The notes: generated by a model from the letters alone, not told the origin. A DNA stretch of 64,000 bases from Halorhodospira abdelmalekii (GCF_016583625.1 NZ_NRRN01000006.1:1-64000); one strand, 5' to 3'. Numbered from the stretch's first letter, positions 53,845 to 63,577 are shown. Program-made: numbers and translations.

Positions 53845-55753
53845 CGGCGTGCTCCTTGGCCGCAGGGGAGCGTTGGTTGGTAACTCCGTACGCCGCTAAG
53901 CGGTTGCGGTAGGCGCGGACGCCGAAGCGCTCCCGCGCCTCATCACGGGTGCGGCGACAGCGTTCCAGCAGCGCTGTTTGGTCTGCCGCCAGTGCCCGTA
54001 ACGTCGGGAGTACGGCGGTTGCCGAACAGTAGATCGGTGTCTCGCCGTAGCAGCCGCGGAACCGCTCGGGCAGGATGACCGGCAGACCGGCCGCCATCGC
54101 CTCAACCACGCAGCGGGCCATCGGCTCTATGCGGGCCTCGTGCGGAAAGAAGACGAAGACGTCGAGCTCTGCCAGAAACTGCGTTACGGGGAGGGCGCCA
54201 TACTTGATGTCGAGCCAGTTTTCCGGCATGCGTCCGAGGATACGCCGCGGGCGGGAGCAACCGCCGAGGAATCGGGCTTCGATTTCGGGGGTCTCGGGGT
54301 AGGCGGCGAGCAGCGTGGCAGGATCACTCGGCCATTTGTTATAGACGTCGCGAACATGGCGGCCAATGACCAGTGGCCGCTGGGGGGTGGCGGCGCGGGC
54401 AGCACGGGCCGCCAGTTCAGCGTCGCTGGCGAGCAGGCGCGATGGGACGACGTTCAGCCAGTCTTCGGCGGTCAGCGGCAGGGTGGCGTTCCACGCCGCC
54501 ATAGCCGCGCGGGCGTCGGGACCGTTGGGGGCCCACACCGGCGCACTGCCGAGCAGTTGGGTGGCGCCGGTGTGGCAGGCGAGGGGATCATAGAAGGGTT
54601 GGTCCGTGGTCAGACGCTGCGGCGGCTGGTTGACGACCAAAACCGCCCGCTCGACGGTGAGTCGTGGCCGTGGTGCCGGCAACGTAACAAAGGCCGGCGG
54701 GTAGCGCAGCACCGCTAGGCGCGCGCGGGCGGAGGGGTGCGCGTTGAGCAAAGGCACTCCAAGGTCGGCCAGGCAACCGAGGGCGTCCTGTTTAAGGCTC
54801 CAGCTCTTGGCCGTATAGGTGGCAGCGTCGAGTTGGAGGGCGGCAACCCGCCAGCCTTCTGCGCGCGCCAGTTCGATCTCACTAAGGACTGAGGCGATGG
54901 TACCGCCACGGATGCGAAAGTCGGTGATGAAGAGAAGATCCCAAGTCGTTCGCTCGCCCGGCAGCAGGGCGGTCCAGTCGCGCCGATATTGCTGTGGCGT
55001 CTCGCTGCTGACCGGAAGCGAGCCGGGTGCGTAGGGGAGTTCGGTTAAGAGCGGGGCGGCCAACGTCGGGCGCGCGCGTGCCAACGCCTCGGCGAACACC
55101 TTAAGGGCTAGGCGGTTGGTCGGCACGCGGTCCTGGCCACGATGGAGCGGCTGGAGGAGGGTGTGGGCGAGCCGGTGTAACCGATTTCGAGGGCGCGGTG
55201 CGGCCACGGCGATGTGCGCTAACGGACGTTGGCGATCGCTGAGCAGTGCCACTAGAAGCGCAATTGGAGAGGCTTGTTCACAGTGGTGCAGTTCGCCGCC
55301 TAAGACGCCGGCACGGACGGCAAAGGTAAGCGCTCGCTCGGGGCGGCGGTGGCGGAAGGGACGGTTAAGGCTGCCGCCGAGAGTGAAGAGGACGACCTCG
55401 ACGGGGGCGGCAATCGTGGCCGGGATGGGGAGGTCGGTCGGCCGATAACTGACGGCGTCGTAGACAATGACCCAGCGCTCCGGCTGTTCAGCCGCCAGTT
55501 GGCGGAGCATGGGGCAGGCGAGGGGAAATTGGCTGAGGGAGAGGGTGACCGGAGCGTGGCCGGAGGGGGCGACCGGCGCTGGCAGCGACAGCGATGCAGC
55601 TTCTGCAACGCGGGCGTGGAGCGCAGCGGTGTATCCGGTGAGTCGCTGGGACTGATGCAGCGACGGTGGTAGCTGAGCATGGACCCAAGTCCGCAGGCCG
55701 AAGTGGTCGAGGGCTCGCTTCGTCAAGCGAATCAGCGTGCGGCGGCGAATCAT
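53837..55753 (-). CDS. Glycosyltransferase with a GT4-like C-terminal domain
   Basis: A 638-residue protein. The N-terminal third is unrecognised. From about residue 265 it has WDLLFITDFRIRGGTIASVL, a GT-B acceptor-type start, and around 485-600 a GT4-like domain: RHVRDVYNKWP, FVFFPHEARIEPMARCVVEA and GLPVILPERFRGCY. It presumably builds a surface glycan modified by the coupled LicD-like enzyme. Sugar specificity is not readable. Confidence 0.72.
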   Translation of the reverse strand: MIRRRTLIRLTKRALDHFGLRTWVHAQLPPSLHQSQRLTGYTAALHARVAEAASLSLPAPVAPSGHAPVTLSLSQFPLACPMLRQLAAEQPERWVIVYDAVSYRPTDLPIPATIAAPVEVVLFTLGGSLNRPFRHRRPERALTFAVRAGVLGGELHHCEQASPIALLVALLSDRQRPLAHIAVAAPRPRNRLHRLAHTLLQPLHRGQDRVPTNRLALKVFAEALARARPTLAAPLLTELPYAPGSLPVSSETPQQYRRDWTALLPGERTTWDLLFITDFRIRGGTIASVLSEIELARAEGWRVAALQLDAATYTAKSWSLKQDALGCLADLGVPLLNAHPSARARLAVLRYPPAFVTLPAPRPRLTVERAVLVVNQPPQRLTTDQPFYDPLACHTGATQLLGSAPVWAPNGPDARAAMAAWNATLPLTAEDWLNVVPSRLLASDAELAARAARAATPQRPLVIGRHVRDVYNKWPSDPATLLAAYPETPEIEARFLGGCSRPRRILGRMPENWLDIKYGALPVTQFLAELDVFVFFPHEARIEPMARCVVEAMAAGLPVILPERFRGCYGETPIYCSATAVLPTLRALAADQTALLERCRRTRDEARERFGVRAYRNRLAAYGVTNQRSPAAKEHADG

Positions 55754-55900
55754 ACGCTCTGCTCGATCGCATGTTGGCGAATCGAGAAAGGCGATTCACT
55801 GCGCTGTCGGTCGGCGGTGGGGCGGTGTCTAGGCAGAGATAGAAGTATGGACATCACTTTGCTCTTGCGGCGGCAGGCGAATCCGTTTAGACGGGGCGCG

Positions 55901-56239
55901 TTAGGTTGGGTGCCGGCGCAGCCGCAGCCGGTGGCGCACCTTGCGCCAAGCCGCGGCGGCAATCCGGCGTGCGGTGACCGGTAGCCGCAGGCGCAGCGGC
56001 AGCGACCGCCACGCCTGCACAGCGTGGGCCGCAGCCAGCTGGCACTCCAGATCGTGGATTTCAGCCTGGTAACGCTCCCGCTCCTGCTGAAAATCCTCGC
56101 TCTGCTCCCACAGATCGAGCTCCAGTTCGGCGATGCGTGCTTGCAGCACCTGCAGAGTCGCGCTCTCAGTTTCAGGGGGGCGTTGCGGATCAGGGTTGGC
56201 CGGGTGCGGCTGTGGCGGCGTGCTCGCTTGGTGGTTCAC
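55901..56239 (-). CDS. Small coiled-coil protein in the glycan cluster
   Basis: A 112-residue protein that I start at GTG 56239 (with CAGGA upstream), giving MNHQASTPPQPHPAN, a Pro-rich N-terminus, then a coiled coil (QVLQARIAELELDLWEQSED, residues about 35-75) and a basic Arg-rich C-terminus ending KVRHRLRLRRHPT. The frame is open up to 56638, but that part overlaps the next gene and lacks a start signal. Such coiled coils occur next to glycosyltransferases as chain-length or scaffold proteins. Function unknown. Confidence 0.5.
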   Translation of the reverse strand: MNHQASTPPQPHPANPDPQRPPETESATLQVLQARIAELELDLWEQSEDFQQERERYQAEIHDLECQLAAAHAVQAWRSLPLRLRLPVTARRIAAAAWRKVRHRLRLRRHPT

Positions 56240-56415
56240 TGCTTCGGTTCCTGAAAATCCACCCTCAAAAGGGTCGCTCCCGTCCGGCCGGGAGGCGGGG
56301 GTGAGAGGGGTTCGGCCGCATATCACATCACGCGGCGGCGGCCATGACAAGCCAAAGGCCGCTGCTTTGCAGTTTGTAAAGGGGGGGGCAGCGAGGTGCG
56401 GCTGTGAGCCGCCGC

Positions 56416-58518
56416 TTAGTAGAGGGTGTAGTGGGGCAGGGGCTGGTCGGGGCCGCGCAGGGCGTGCGGCAGCCACTGCGGGAGCCGATCGGGGTGCTCG
56501 ATCCGGGGCGTGCGCCCGGTGCGCAGGCACTGTTGCTGCCACTCGGTCGTCAAGCGTTGAAAGAGCTCCTGCAGGCGGTTGCGACCAAAGGCGCTGCGCG
56601 CCAGAGGGCCGCTGGCAGTCAGAGAGACAGGGTGCCAACGCGCCAGGGTCAAACAGAGGTCAGTTGCTGCGGCCACCCCCCGTGGCCCGTAGACGGTTTT
56701 GATGCGCGCCTCGTACTCACGGTCGGCGCCGGCGCCCGATGCGATCGGCTGAAAGAAGCCGAGCCGATCGAAGACCGACCGTTTAAAGAGCAGTGATGAG
56801 AGGTTCTTTTTTAGTACCGGGCCGTGCGCCTGCAGCTGGATGGCGCCGTTATCGGCAAGTCGGATTGTGGCGGCGATCGCTGCCACCGTGCCGTGGGACT
56901 CAAGCGTGGCGAGCAGGCGCTGCAACTGCTCCGGGTGACTCCAGTCGTCGGCGTCGAGAGTGGTGAGGTAGTCGCCGCGGGCGTGCTGCAGGGCGACATT
57001 GCGTGTTCGATAGACTCCGCAGTTCGCGGCCATGCCGATCACCCGCACCCGTGAATCGCGCTGCTGCCAAGCCCGTGCTCGCGCTAGCGTCGCGTCGCTG
57101 CTGCCGTCGTCGACGACGATCAGCTCCCAGTTGCGGTGGTGTTGTCCTACCACTGAGGCGATTGCGGTGTCGATGGTTGCTGCGGCATTGAATGCTGACA
57201 TGATCACGGAGATCAGCGGTTCGGGGGCGGATGAGTTGGCAGTCGCGTCGCTGTTGCTGGTGTCGTTGCGACTGGTGGCAGCGGTGACGTTGTCGACCGA
57301 GAGCGGTGCTTGCGGATCGCGGCGGCAGAGGGGGGCTAACTGGTGGCGGTGCAGTTCGCGGTTGAGGGCGGCCAGCGCCTGTGGCGAGTCGCCTAAGCGG
57401 GCGTGGAGGGCAGCGTGCAGCCAGCCCAGCCGTGGTAGGTCGGCGCCCCTGGCGCTTTTGACGGCGGCCCAGGCCGCTACGTGCTGCAAGATGGCTGTTG
57501 GGGGCGTACCAAGTCGCTCCAGGGCGGCAGCCAGTCGACCGAGGTGACGGGCCTTACGCCGCCGGGTGTGGGCGAGGGCGTGCTGCGCCCAGGCGAGCGC
57601 CTGTTCCGGATCGTCTTCAGCGAGCAGTTGCTGGAGGCAGGTGCTAACCGCGGGGTCGCTGAGGGCCGTGTGCGGTAGGGTCGTGGCGACGGTCTGCGCC
57701 TCCTCCGGCAGTTCCAGGCGCAGCAGCGCCTCCAGGTAGAGACCGGTCCAGCGCCGCAGGTCGGCCGCAGCCGTAGAGCGCAGCAGCCAGGGCTGGTAGT
57801 ACCGGCTGACGCGGCGAACCCCGGAGTAGCGGCGGAGCTGATAGAGCGCTTCAATGTAAGCGATCAGTGCCGTGGCGACGGTTGGCGGCGGGTTTTGCCA
57901 CGGTGTTGGTCCGGCAAAGAGCGGGCCACCGGCCTCGGCGACTAAGGGCCAGTCGTGGTGGTGAGCCGCGCTCTTCAGTAGGCGCAGCCTTTCGTGGCGG
58001 CGTTGTTCGGTGCTCGGTGAGCGCTGCGGCGGTCGGTTGCTGCGCCTCTGCAGCAGCAGCCAGGCCGAGCAGCGGCGCCGCGGCCGGCAGCCGGCAGCTA
58101 GAAGTGGCGCCTCCCAAGCGGCGCGGGCCGCGGTGAGCAGGCCGATGTGGCCGCCCGGCGGCAGCGCCGCGGTCATCGCTCGCGCCTGCTCTGCTCGCGC
58201 CGCGAGCGGTGGCAGTGGGTCGGTGGCGCCGACTGCAGTAAAGAGCACCGCCGCCGGAGGCGTGCCCGGCGTGGCCCAGCAGTAAGCACTGTCGGGCGCT
58301 GGTGCCGGTGGACGGTCGCTGGCGGCAAGGGGGTGACCGGTGGCGGTGAGCAGTTGTATCGGTGCCGGTCGCCCGATCTCCTCAGCACTGCCAGTAGCGG
58401 CACCGTCCGCAGTGGTGCGCCCCCCGCTACTGGTTGCGCAGTCGTCCAGCCAGTGCGCTATGCACTGCTGCACTACGCACAGCACCACTGGATCGTCCAT
58501 TCTCTCTGTCATCGGCAA
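56416..58518 (-). CDS. GT2 glycosyltransferase with TPR-like N-terminal region
   Basis: A 700-residue protein. Residues 1-400 have no known domain, but some helical TPR-like pairs (LEALLRLELPEEAQTVATTL). From about 435 a GT-A glycosyltransferase: PLISVIMSAFNAAATIDTAI, IVVDDGSSDATLARA and the DADD metal site in YLTTLDADDWSHPEQLQRL (quoted short: TLDADDWSHPEQ). The final 100 residues are helical. Probably adds a sugar to the surface polymer of this cluster. 56240-56415 upstream of the coiled-coil gene is non-coding. Confidence 0.75.
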   Translation of the reverse strand: MPMTERMDDPVVLCVVQQCIAHWLDDCATSSGGRTTADGAATGSAEEIGRPAPIQLLTATGHPLAASDRPPAPAPDSAYCWATPGTPPAAVLFTAVGATDPLPPLAARAEQARAMTAALPPGGHIGLLTAARAAWEAPLLAAGCRPRRRCSAWLLLQRRSNRPPQRSPSTEQRRHERLRLLKSAAHHHDWPLVAEAGGPLFAGPTPWQNPPPTVATALIAYIEALYQLRRYSGVRRVSRYYQPWLLRSTAAADLRRWTGLYLEALLRLELPEEAQTVATTLPHTALSDPAVSTCLQQLLAEDDPEQALAWAQHALAHTRRRKARHLGRLAAALERLGTPPTAILQHVAAWAAVKSARGADLPRLGWLHAALHARLGDSPQALAALNRELHRHQLAPLCRRDPQAPLSVDNVTAATSRNDTSNSDATANSSAPEPLISVIMSAFNAAATIDTAIASVVGQHHRNWELIVVDDGSSDATLARARAWQQRDSRVRVIGMAANCGVYRTRNVALQHARGDYLTTLDADDWSHPEQLQRLLATLESHGTVAAIAATIRLADNGAIQLQAHGPVLKKNLSSLLFKRSVFDRLGFFQPIASGAGADREYEARIKTVYGPRGVAAATDLCLTLARWHPVSLTASGPLARSAFGRNRLQELFQRLTTEWQQQCLRTGRTPRIEHPDRLPQWLPHALRGPDQPLPHYTLY

Positions 58519-58733
58519 TTCATGATCTGTTGCTCACGCAGCGGGCTTTGGCGGCCCTCTCTGTCAATCCGGCTGCTCTCACAGGCCGTGCCTTTAGGCA
58601 GGGGGCTTTAACAGGTGGTTGACGACTAAGCTCTCCGGCCGCACATTCTAACCTTACCGAGCGGTTGATCAGCTCGACCCTCGCCGACATTGCCACCCCG
58701 GGGTTACCTCGTCCCCCTCAGGAGTGATTGGCT

Positions 58734-59144
58734 ATGACCGACAGATCAGCTGCAACCGCACAAGGGTCGCCTGCCGAGCGCCGCCCGACGGTCTTTTTTG
58801 ACGGCCAGTGTCCGGTCTGCCGCCGGGAGATCGCGCTCTACCAGCGTCTCGACCGCGCTGCAGCGATTGAGTGGCGCGATCTGCACGAACCCGACGCGTT
58901 AGAGGGAACCGCACTGACCTGGGAGGAGGCGATGCAGCGCTTCCACTGTAAAGACCGCGACGGCACCCTCTACGGCGGCGTAGCCGCCTTCACCGTGGTC
59001 TGGTCGTACCTGCCGTACTGGCGGTGGCTCGCCTGGTTTGTCCGCGGGTTCGGCCTGACCCGCCCACTCGAGCCGCTCTATCGCTGGTATGCACGCCGCC
59101 GTTACCAGCGCGTTTGCCGCATCGATAGTAAGGATTGCAGCTGA
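58734..59144 (+). CDS. DCC-family thiol oxidoreductase-like protein (DUF393)
   Basis: A 136-residue protein whose N-terminal VFFDGQCPVCRREI matches the DCC family (named for the Asp-x-x-Cys-x-x-Cys motif), followed by WRDLHEPDALEG and the C-terminal segment YRWYARRRYQRVCR. A redox role is expected from the CxxC, but the substrate is unknown. ATG 58734, after AGGAGTGATTGGCT, is preferred. 58519-58733 upstream is non-coding. Confidence 0.8.
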   Translation: MTDRSAATAQGSPAERRPTVFFDGQCPVCRREIALYQRLDRAAAIEWRDLHEPDALEGTALTWEEAMQRFHCKDRDGTLYGGVAAFTVVWSYLPYWRWLAWFVRGFGLTRPLEPLYRWYARRRYQRVCRIDSKDCS

Positions 59145-59212
59145 GCCACAGTCGACAGTCGGCACGGCAGGCGGCTTGATAGCGCAGCTGGTCAGCACGG
59201 CCAGCCTGCTCG

Positions 59213-59569
59213 CTATGCTCCGGTCCAGTTGCCGCTCGGGATGCGCTCGCCGGAAGCGTCATTCTTGACATAGAGCCAAGCGTCGCCGCACGGCGTTTTA
59301 ATGCGCTTGCGATCGTACAAGACCGGGTAGTCTTCAAGCGCATCGATCGGCGCTAGGTTGTCGACCTCGTAGATCTCACCGTGGATCGAAGTGTTGCCGC
59401 CCTCGCGGACGGCCGGGAAATCGCCAAGATCGATCATCTCGTACTCCGGGCTGGTCGCCCAAGCCCGCAGAAAGCGACTCCCCGCCTGCGCGAAGACGTG
59501 GTGGTTGGAGTGGCCCCTTTTGAGGGTGCCGTAGACAAAAACAAGGTGCGTTTTTGGGCTTGTCTCCAT
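59213..59569 (-). CDS. GGCT-like protein (gamma-glutamylcyclotransferase fold)
   Basis: A 118-residue protein beginning METSPKTHLVFVYGTLKRGH; the FVYGTLKRGHSNHH loop is the family hallmark. The catalytic Glu is expected in the LEDYPVLYDRKRI segment, and IHGEIYEVDNL matches the fold. May cleave gamma-glutamylamines or act on glutathione derivatives. The open frame continues 31 residues upstream without conservation, so I use ATG 59569; the ribosome site there is weak. Confidence 0.75.
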   Translation of the reverse strand: METSPKTHLVFVYGTLKRGHSNHHVFAQAGSRFLRAWATSPEYEMIDLGDFPAVREGGNTSIHGEIYEVDNLAPIDALEDYPVLYDRKRIKTPCGDAWLYVKNDASGERIPSGNWTGA

Positions 59570-59730
59570 CGGAACTTCTTGTCGGTGTTTCGTCTGTGCT
59601 GTCCCGAGCCGGTTGAATTCGTTTGACGCCGAGACGAGGAAAGCGTTCCTGAGTAGATACACACGCTGCTTGTGGTCGCGGTTCCGGTTGTGTCGTTAAA
59701 CTGGTCGCATCGTGCGGAGGGTATAGAGTG

Positions 59731-60342
59731 ATGATCAGAGGCGCAGTCTACGACAGGCTGATTCTGGGGCTCACCTCGCGGTGGTATGCCGAGGTGGTGG
59801 AGCGGCTGCCCGAAGGCTCGCTCTTTCTCGATGTGGGGATCGGTACCGCGGGTGCGTTGATGGCGAATGCCGAGCGGGTGAAGGGCAAGGCGCTGCGCGT
59901 GGTCGGCATCGATATCGACGCCGACTATGTGGAGCGTGCCCGCCGGCGCGTGTCGGGGTCGTCGCTGGAAGATCGGGTCGAGGTGCGGCTGGAGTCGGTC
60001 TATGCGCATCGCGGCGGCCCGTACGATTTCGTCTATTTTTCCGGCAGCTTTATGCTGTTGCCCGATCCAGAGGAGGCCCTGCGGCACTGCTGCAAGTTAC
60101 TCCGCCCCGGCGGGCGCCTCTTCTTCACCCAGACTATCCAGGAGCGGCCCGCGCCCTGGCTGGAGATCGTAAAGCCGTTGCTGAGGCGGTTGACTAGCAT
60201 CGATTTTGGGCGGGTGACCTATCGCGAAGAGTTAGAGAATCAGCTCCGCTGCGCTGGGCTGGAAGTCGAAGAGTTCGCGGTGCTCTCGCGACACAGAGGG
60301 CGCTCCGCTTGCCTCATTGCAGCGCGGCCGCGCGATGGTTGA
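59731..60342 (+). CDS. Class I SAM-dependent methyltransferase
   Basis: A 203-residue Rossmann methyltransferase: motif I LFLDVGIGTAGAL, motif II VVGIDIDADYVERAR, a post-I region with PYDFVYFSGSFMLLP, and LRHCCKLLRPGGRLFFTQTI. The substrate is not evident. ATG 59731 is preceded by GGAGG (59716-59720). It is divergent from the GGCT-like gene. Confidence 0.8.
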   Translation: MIRGAVYDRLILGLTSRWYAEVVERLPEGSLFLDVGIGTAGALMANAERVKGKALRVVGIDIDADYVERARRRVSGSSLEDRVEVRLESVYAHRGGPYDFVYFSGSFMLLPDPEEALRHCCKLLRPGGRLFFTQTIQERPAPWLEIVKPLLRRLTSIDFGRVTYREELENQLRCAGLEVEEFAVLSRHRGRSACLIAARPRDG

Positions 60343-60393
60343 CGACGTGCACGAGGCTCATGCGATACCGGGCCGACAAGAGCCGCAGCCGCC

Positions 60394-60972
60394 TTACTCG
60401 TCGCTGGAACGCTCATCAGTCTCCTCAGCCGAGCGTTGGCGCAGCCGCTCGAGTTTGCTCCGCACCCGCCCTTGCCGGGCGGCGGTTGCGGCGGCATCTA
60501 CGGTGAAGGTCACCGCCTCTAGTCCCGGGGTCAGGTGGCCGCTTAGACGCAGCGTGGTTCCGGGAACAGCGGCGGCGGGTAGACGCTCGGCGGCGATCTC
60601 GTAGACCTCACCGGCGGGGCCGACGAGAAGCCGCGCGATGCCCTCATCAACGGCGTCGACGGTGGCCTCGTGGCTCACCGTCTTGGCCTTGTGGCTGGCC
60701 GTCTCGTTTGCGGTTGCGGAGGTGTCATGGGGTTCGCCAGCCTCCTCTCGGGTTGCCCGGCGTTCCTGGTGGTCCTGAGAGTCTGCCTGAAGCGGCGATT
60801 GTGGATTCAAGTCGGAGGAGGAAGTTGGCGGCATAGCAGCAGTACCCGGCGATAGAGTCAGCATGGCGAGTAGCATGAGCAGCAGCACGGGGGCCAAAAC
60901 GCCGACGTCGGATGGTTGGCAGACAAGACGGGTGCGCGAACGCGCGTTAGATTCTCTCCGATGGTCCTTCAT
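60394..60972 (-). CDS. DUF3006-like exported protein
   Basis: A 192-residue protein with a signal peptide (LLLMLLAMLTLSPGTAA), a Ser/Thr/Glu/His-rich linker, and a C-terminal domain (ATVDAVDEGIARLLVGPAGE, LPAAAVPGTTLRLSGHL) resembling DUF3006. DUF3006 is often next to MBL-fold ComEC-like proteins, and one is encoded 370 bp away, on the other side of a tRNA gene. I chose ATG 60972, with AAGGAGTC upstream; the open frame from 61098 would give a longer, unconserved N-terminus. Confidence 0.65.
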   Translation of the reverse strand: MKDHRRESNARSRTRLVCQPSDVGVLAPVLLLMLLAMLTLSPGTAAMPPTSSSDLNPQSPLQADSQDHQERRATREEAGEPHDTSATANETASHKAKTVSHEATVDAVDEGIARLLVGPAGEVYEIAAERLPAAAVPGTTLRLSGHLTPGLEAVTFTVDAAATAARQGRVRSKLERLRQRSAEETDERSSDE

Positions 60973-61198
60973 AAATCGACTCCTTCCTTGGAGTGGTAGG
61001 TTTTGCTTTGTGGCGGCAGGCCGTGAAGTTGGCTGGTGCTGCCGGCGAGCGAAGTGTCGCCGAGCTTCGCCACGTTGTCCATCATGCTGCGACACCACCC
61101 GTCCCGGTGGCGCCCGCTATGATCCGTTGCCATTGTAACAGGTTGGTCAGGATCGCGGATCTTTTTGTGGGGCGCAGCGGCCTTTGAAGAAGGGGGAG

Positions 61199-61275
<77 letters not shown>

Positions 61276-61297
61276 CGTGGTTGCAGCGTGTCGGCGA

Positions 61298-61326
61298 ATT
61301 CTAACGGACTGGCGCCAGCGTGTTAA
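61298..61326 (-). promoter_or_regulatory. Promoter of the tRNA-Arg gene
   Basis: On the minus strand, TTAACA (-35, 61321-61326), a 17-bp spacer and TAGAAT (-10, 61298-61303), 23 bp before the tRNA start. Each hexamer is one mismatch from consensus. Confidence 0.65.
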
Positions 61327-61341
61327 GCTTGCGCGCCTTCT

Positions 61342-62685
61342 ATGTTCGCTACCGACCAGGACAGCATGTTGCCCAGAAAGCCGATACGCCGCCCTCTGCC
61401 CAACCTCGGTGCCCCTCTTTCGGCCACTCGATCCGTTGCGATTGGTCGGGCGATTAGCTGGGTGATTAGCTGGGTGATTAGCTGGGCGACTGGCTCGACA
61501 AAGGGCTGGACGAAGGGCTCGGCAAGGGGAGCGACAGGGGGCTCACTGGGCAGTGCCTCGGGGGTTGGCAGGCCCGAGTCACCGGTGCCCCGAAGCGCAG
61601 CCCGCCTGCGCCGCTCACTGCAGTCTGTCGCACTCGTCGCTGCAACACTCCTCGCCCCGCTGACCGCGGCCGCCGAGCTCGCCATCGACTTCATCGACAT
61701 TGGCCAGGGCGATGCCACCTATATCCACGCCGACGGCCACCATGTCCTCATCGACGGCGGCACGCCGCGCCACGATGCCGCCGACTACCTGCGCGCCCGC
61801 GGCGTTGATCATATCGACCTACTCGTCGCCACCCATCCGCACGCCGATCACATCGGCGGCCAGATCGGTGTGCTACAGCGCAAATCGGTCGGTGAGATCT
61901 GGTATAGCGGCTACGAGCACTCCACTCAGACCTTCGAGACCTGGCTTGATGCTGCCCTGGACTCGAACGCCCGCTACCGTGAGCCGACGCGCGGCCACAC
62001 CCAGCAGCTCGGGCAAATGCGTCTCACTCTGCTCCATCCGGGGGTCGAAACCCCCAACCGCACCCCGCACGATCGCAACCTCGTCGTACGCATCGATCGT
62101 GGCCCCTGTTCGGCGATCATCGCCGGTGATATTGAGGTCAGCGGCGAGCGCGAGATCATCGCCAGCGGCCTCAACCTTCGTGCCGACGTCCTCGATCTTG
62201 GCCACCACGGCAGCCACACCTCAAGCAGCCAGGCGTGGCTTCGTGCCGTCTCTCCGCAGATTGTGGTTGCCCAATACGGCGTCGGCAATCGTTACGGCCA
62301 TCCACACACCTCGGTCGTCGAGCGGGTCCGCGCCACCGGCGTGCCGCTGCTCGGCACCGGCGCCCACGGCACCATTCGCCTGCGCTGCGGGGCTGATGGG
62401 CAGTGGCAGGTGCGCACCGAGCGGCGCGGCACCGTGACCCCAGGTGACCTTGACCGCGACCGGGACAGCGCTGCAGCTGCCCCCGAGCCGGCCGGATGCA
62501 TCGATCTCAACCGCGCTAGCGCGCGCGAGTTAGAGCGGATTACCCATATCGGCAGTGATCGGGCGCAGGCCATCATCGATCGCCGGCCGTGGTCGAGCGT
62601 CGAAGAGCTCAACCGCATCGACGGCATCGGCCCAGGAAGGCTGCGCGATATCCTGCAGCAGGGGGAGGCGTGCGTCGAGCGGTGA
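61342..62685 (+). CDS. Exported ComEC-like MBL-fold protein with a C-terminal HhH domain
   Basis: A 447-residue predicted protein. The signal peptide (VALVAATLLAPLTAAA, about residues 95-112) is followed by a metallo-beta-lactamase core: IDFIDIGQGDATYIHADGHH, THPHADHIGG (zinc), LGHHGSHTSSSQAW, then a ComEA-like helix-hairpin-helix (about 390-447: IDLNRASARELERI, DGIGPGRLRDIL). This fuses the MBL domain of ComEC-type nucleases with a DNA-binding HhH. The 80 residues before the signal peptide are repeat-coded (Ile-Ser-Trp-Val units). GTG 61585 would give a cleaner secretion signal. Confidence 0.8.
   Translation: MFATDQDSMLPRKPIRRPLPNLGAPLSATRSVAIGRAISWVISWVISWATGSTKGWTKGSARGATGGSLGSASGVGRPESPVPRSAARLRRSLQSVALVAATLLAPLTAAAELAIDFIDIGQGDATYIHADGHHVLIDGGTPRHDAADYLRARGVDHIDLLVATHPHADHIGGQIGVLQRKSVGEIWYSGYEHSTQTFETWLDAALDSNARYREPTRGHTQQLGQMRLTLLHPGVETPNRTPHDRNLVVRIDRGPCSAIIAGDIEVSGEREIIASGLNLRADVLDLGHHGSHTSSSQAWLRAVSPQIVVAQYGVGNRYGHPHTSVVERVRATGVPLLGTGAHGTIRLRCGADGQWQVRTERRGTVTPGDLDRDRDSAAAAPEPAGCIDLNRASARELERITHIGSDRAQAIIDRRPWSSVEELNRIDGIGPGRLRDILQQGEACVER
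61452..61487. repeat. 12-bp tandem repeat, three copies, in the MBL gene
   Basis: Three copies of GATTAGCTGGGY in frame, coding Ile-Ser-Trp-Val units in the N-terminal extension of the MBL-HhH protein. Confidence 0.85.
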
Positions 62686-62874
62686 GATCAGGCGACCTTC
62701 TGTCTCCACGGCGGGCTGATCCCCTGGCGTGCTGGGTACCGAGAGTGTGCAGTGCTGCCCAAGTGATTGGCCGTGAGGCAGCAATGTGCTGGCAATGAGA
62801 TAAGGCATTGCGGATTAACAAATCAGTCGGCTACTCTCGGAGGTGGGCATCGATGCCACTGAGGAGCCACCGCC

Positions 62875-63432
62875 ATGTCCAACCGTGCCGCCATTCCAAC
62901 GCTATTTTTCAGTGCGCTTTTGGCTGTAACCGTAGCCGCAGGGGAAGCGCACGCCCTTGACGATCGTACTATTGACCGCTGGCTTGGGTCGATGCAGGCG
63001 CTACAAGAGTGGGGAGATGAGCAGGAAGACCTCGACGAGATGCTCGAGGAGGATGACGTTGACTTCTCCCACCCCGGGGAGATCGACTTTGAGGCGATGT
63101 TTCGTGAACTTGCCGGAGAGCATCCGGAGATCGGTAACATCATCCGCGACCACGGCTATTCGAACAGCGACGAGTGGGCGCGGGATGGGGGCCGCATCAT
63201 GCGGGCGACCATTGCCGTGCAGGCAGGAGGTGTGCAACCGGAGATGGAGCGGGCGCTGCGCGAGCTTGAAGAGCAGCCCCACCTCTCAGAGCAGCAGAGA
63301 GCGCAGATCCGCAGCCAAATGGAGCAACAGATGGGCGCATTCGGCGGACTCGTTGATGACGTTCCGGAGTCCGACCTTGAGGCGGTCAAGCGCCGCCAGG
63401 ACGACATTTTGCGGGTTCTTGATGAGGACTAA
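62875..63432 (+). CDS. Secreted helical protein, function unknown
   Basis: A 185-residue protein with a signal peptide (LFFSALLAVTVAAGEAHA, cleaved near residue 28). The mature part is acidic and helical, with EEDDVDFSHPGEIDFEAMFRELAG and a Gln/Glu-rich segment LSEQQRAQIRSQMEQQMGAF (both shortened), suggesting a periplasmic helical domain. I do not recognise it. It has its own ATG, with GGAG-like sites upstream, and is 190 bp from the MBL-HhH gene; 62686-62874 has nothing assignable. Confidence 0.6.
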   Translation: MSNRAAIPTLFFSALLAVTVAAGEAHALDDRTIDRWLGSMQALQEWGDEQEDLDEMLEEDDVDFSHPGEIDFEAMFRELAGEHPEIGNIIRDHGYSNSDEWARDGGRIMRATIAVQAGGVQPEMERALRELEEQPHLSEQQRAQIRSQMEQQMGAFGGLVDDVPESDLEAVKRRQDDILRVLDED

Positions 63433-63577
63433 CGCAGGCGGTTGAAACCGGGCGGGCGGTGGCGCGAGGGCTGGGCCACGGGCCTCTGCCTCGATCTGCA
63501 CGCCCGCCATTACGGTGTTGCCTAAAGCGTCCCTCTTCCCGCTTCTACGAACTCTCGCCCCCGCTCGGTGTGCCAGC

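Noticed and set aside
56240-56638. Upstream part of the open frame that ends in the coiled-coil gene
   Set aside because: It overlaps the GT2-like gene's 3' end and reads as low-complexity sequence. The GTG at 56239 has a usable ribosome site.
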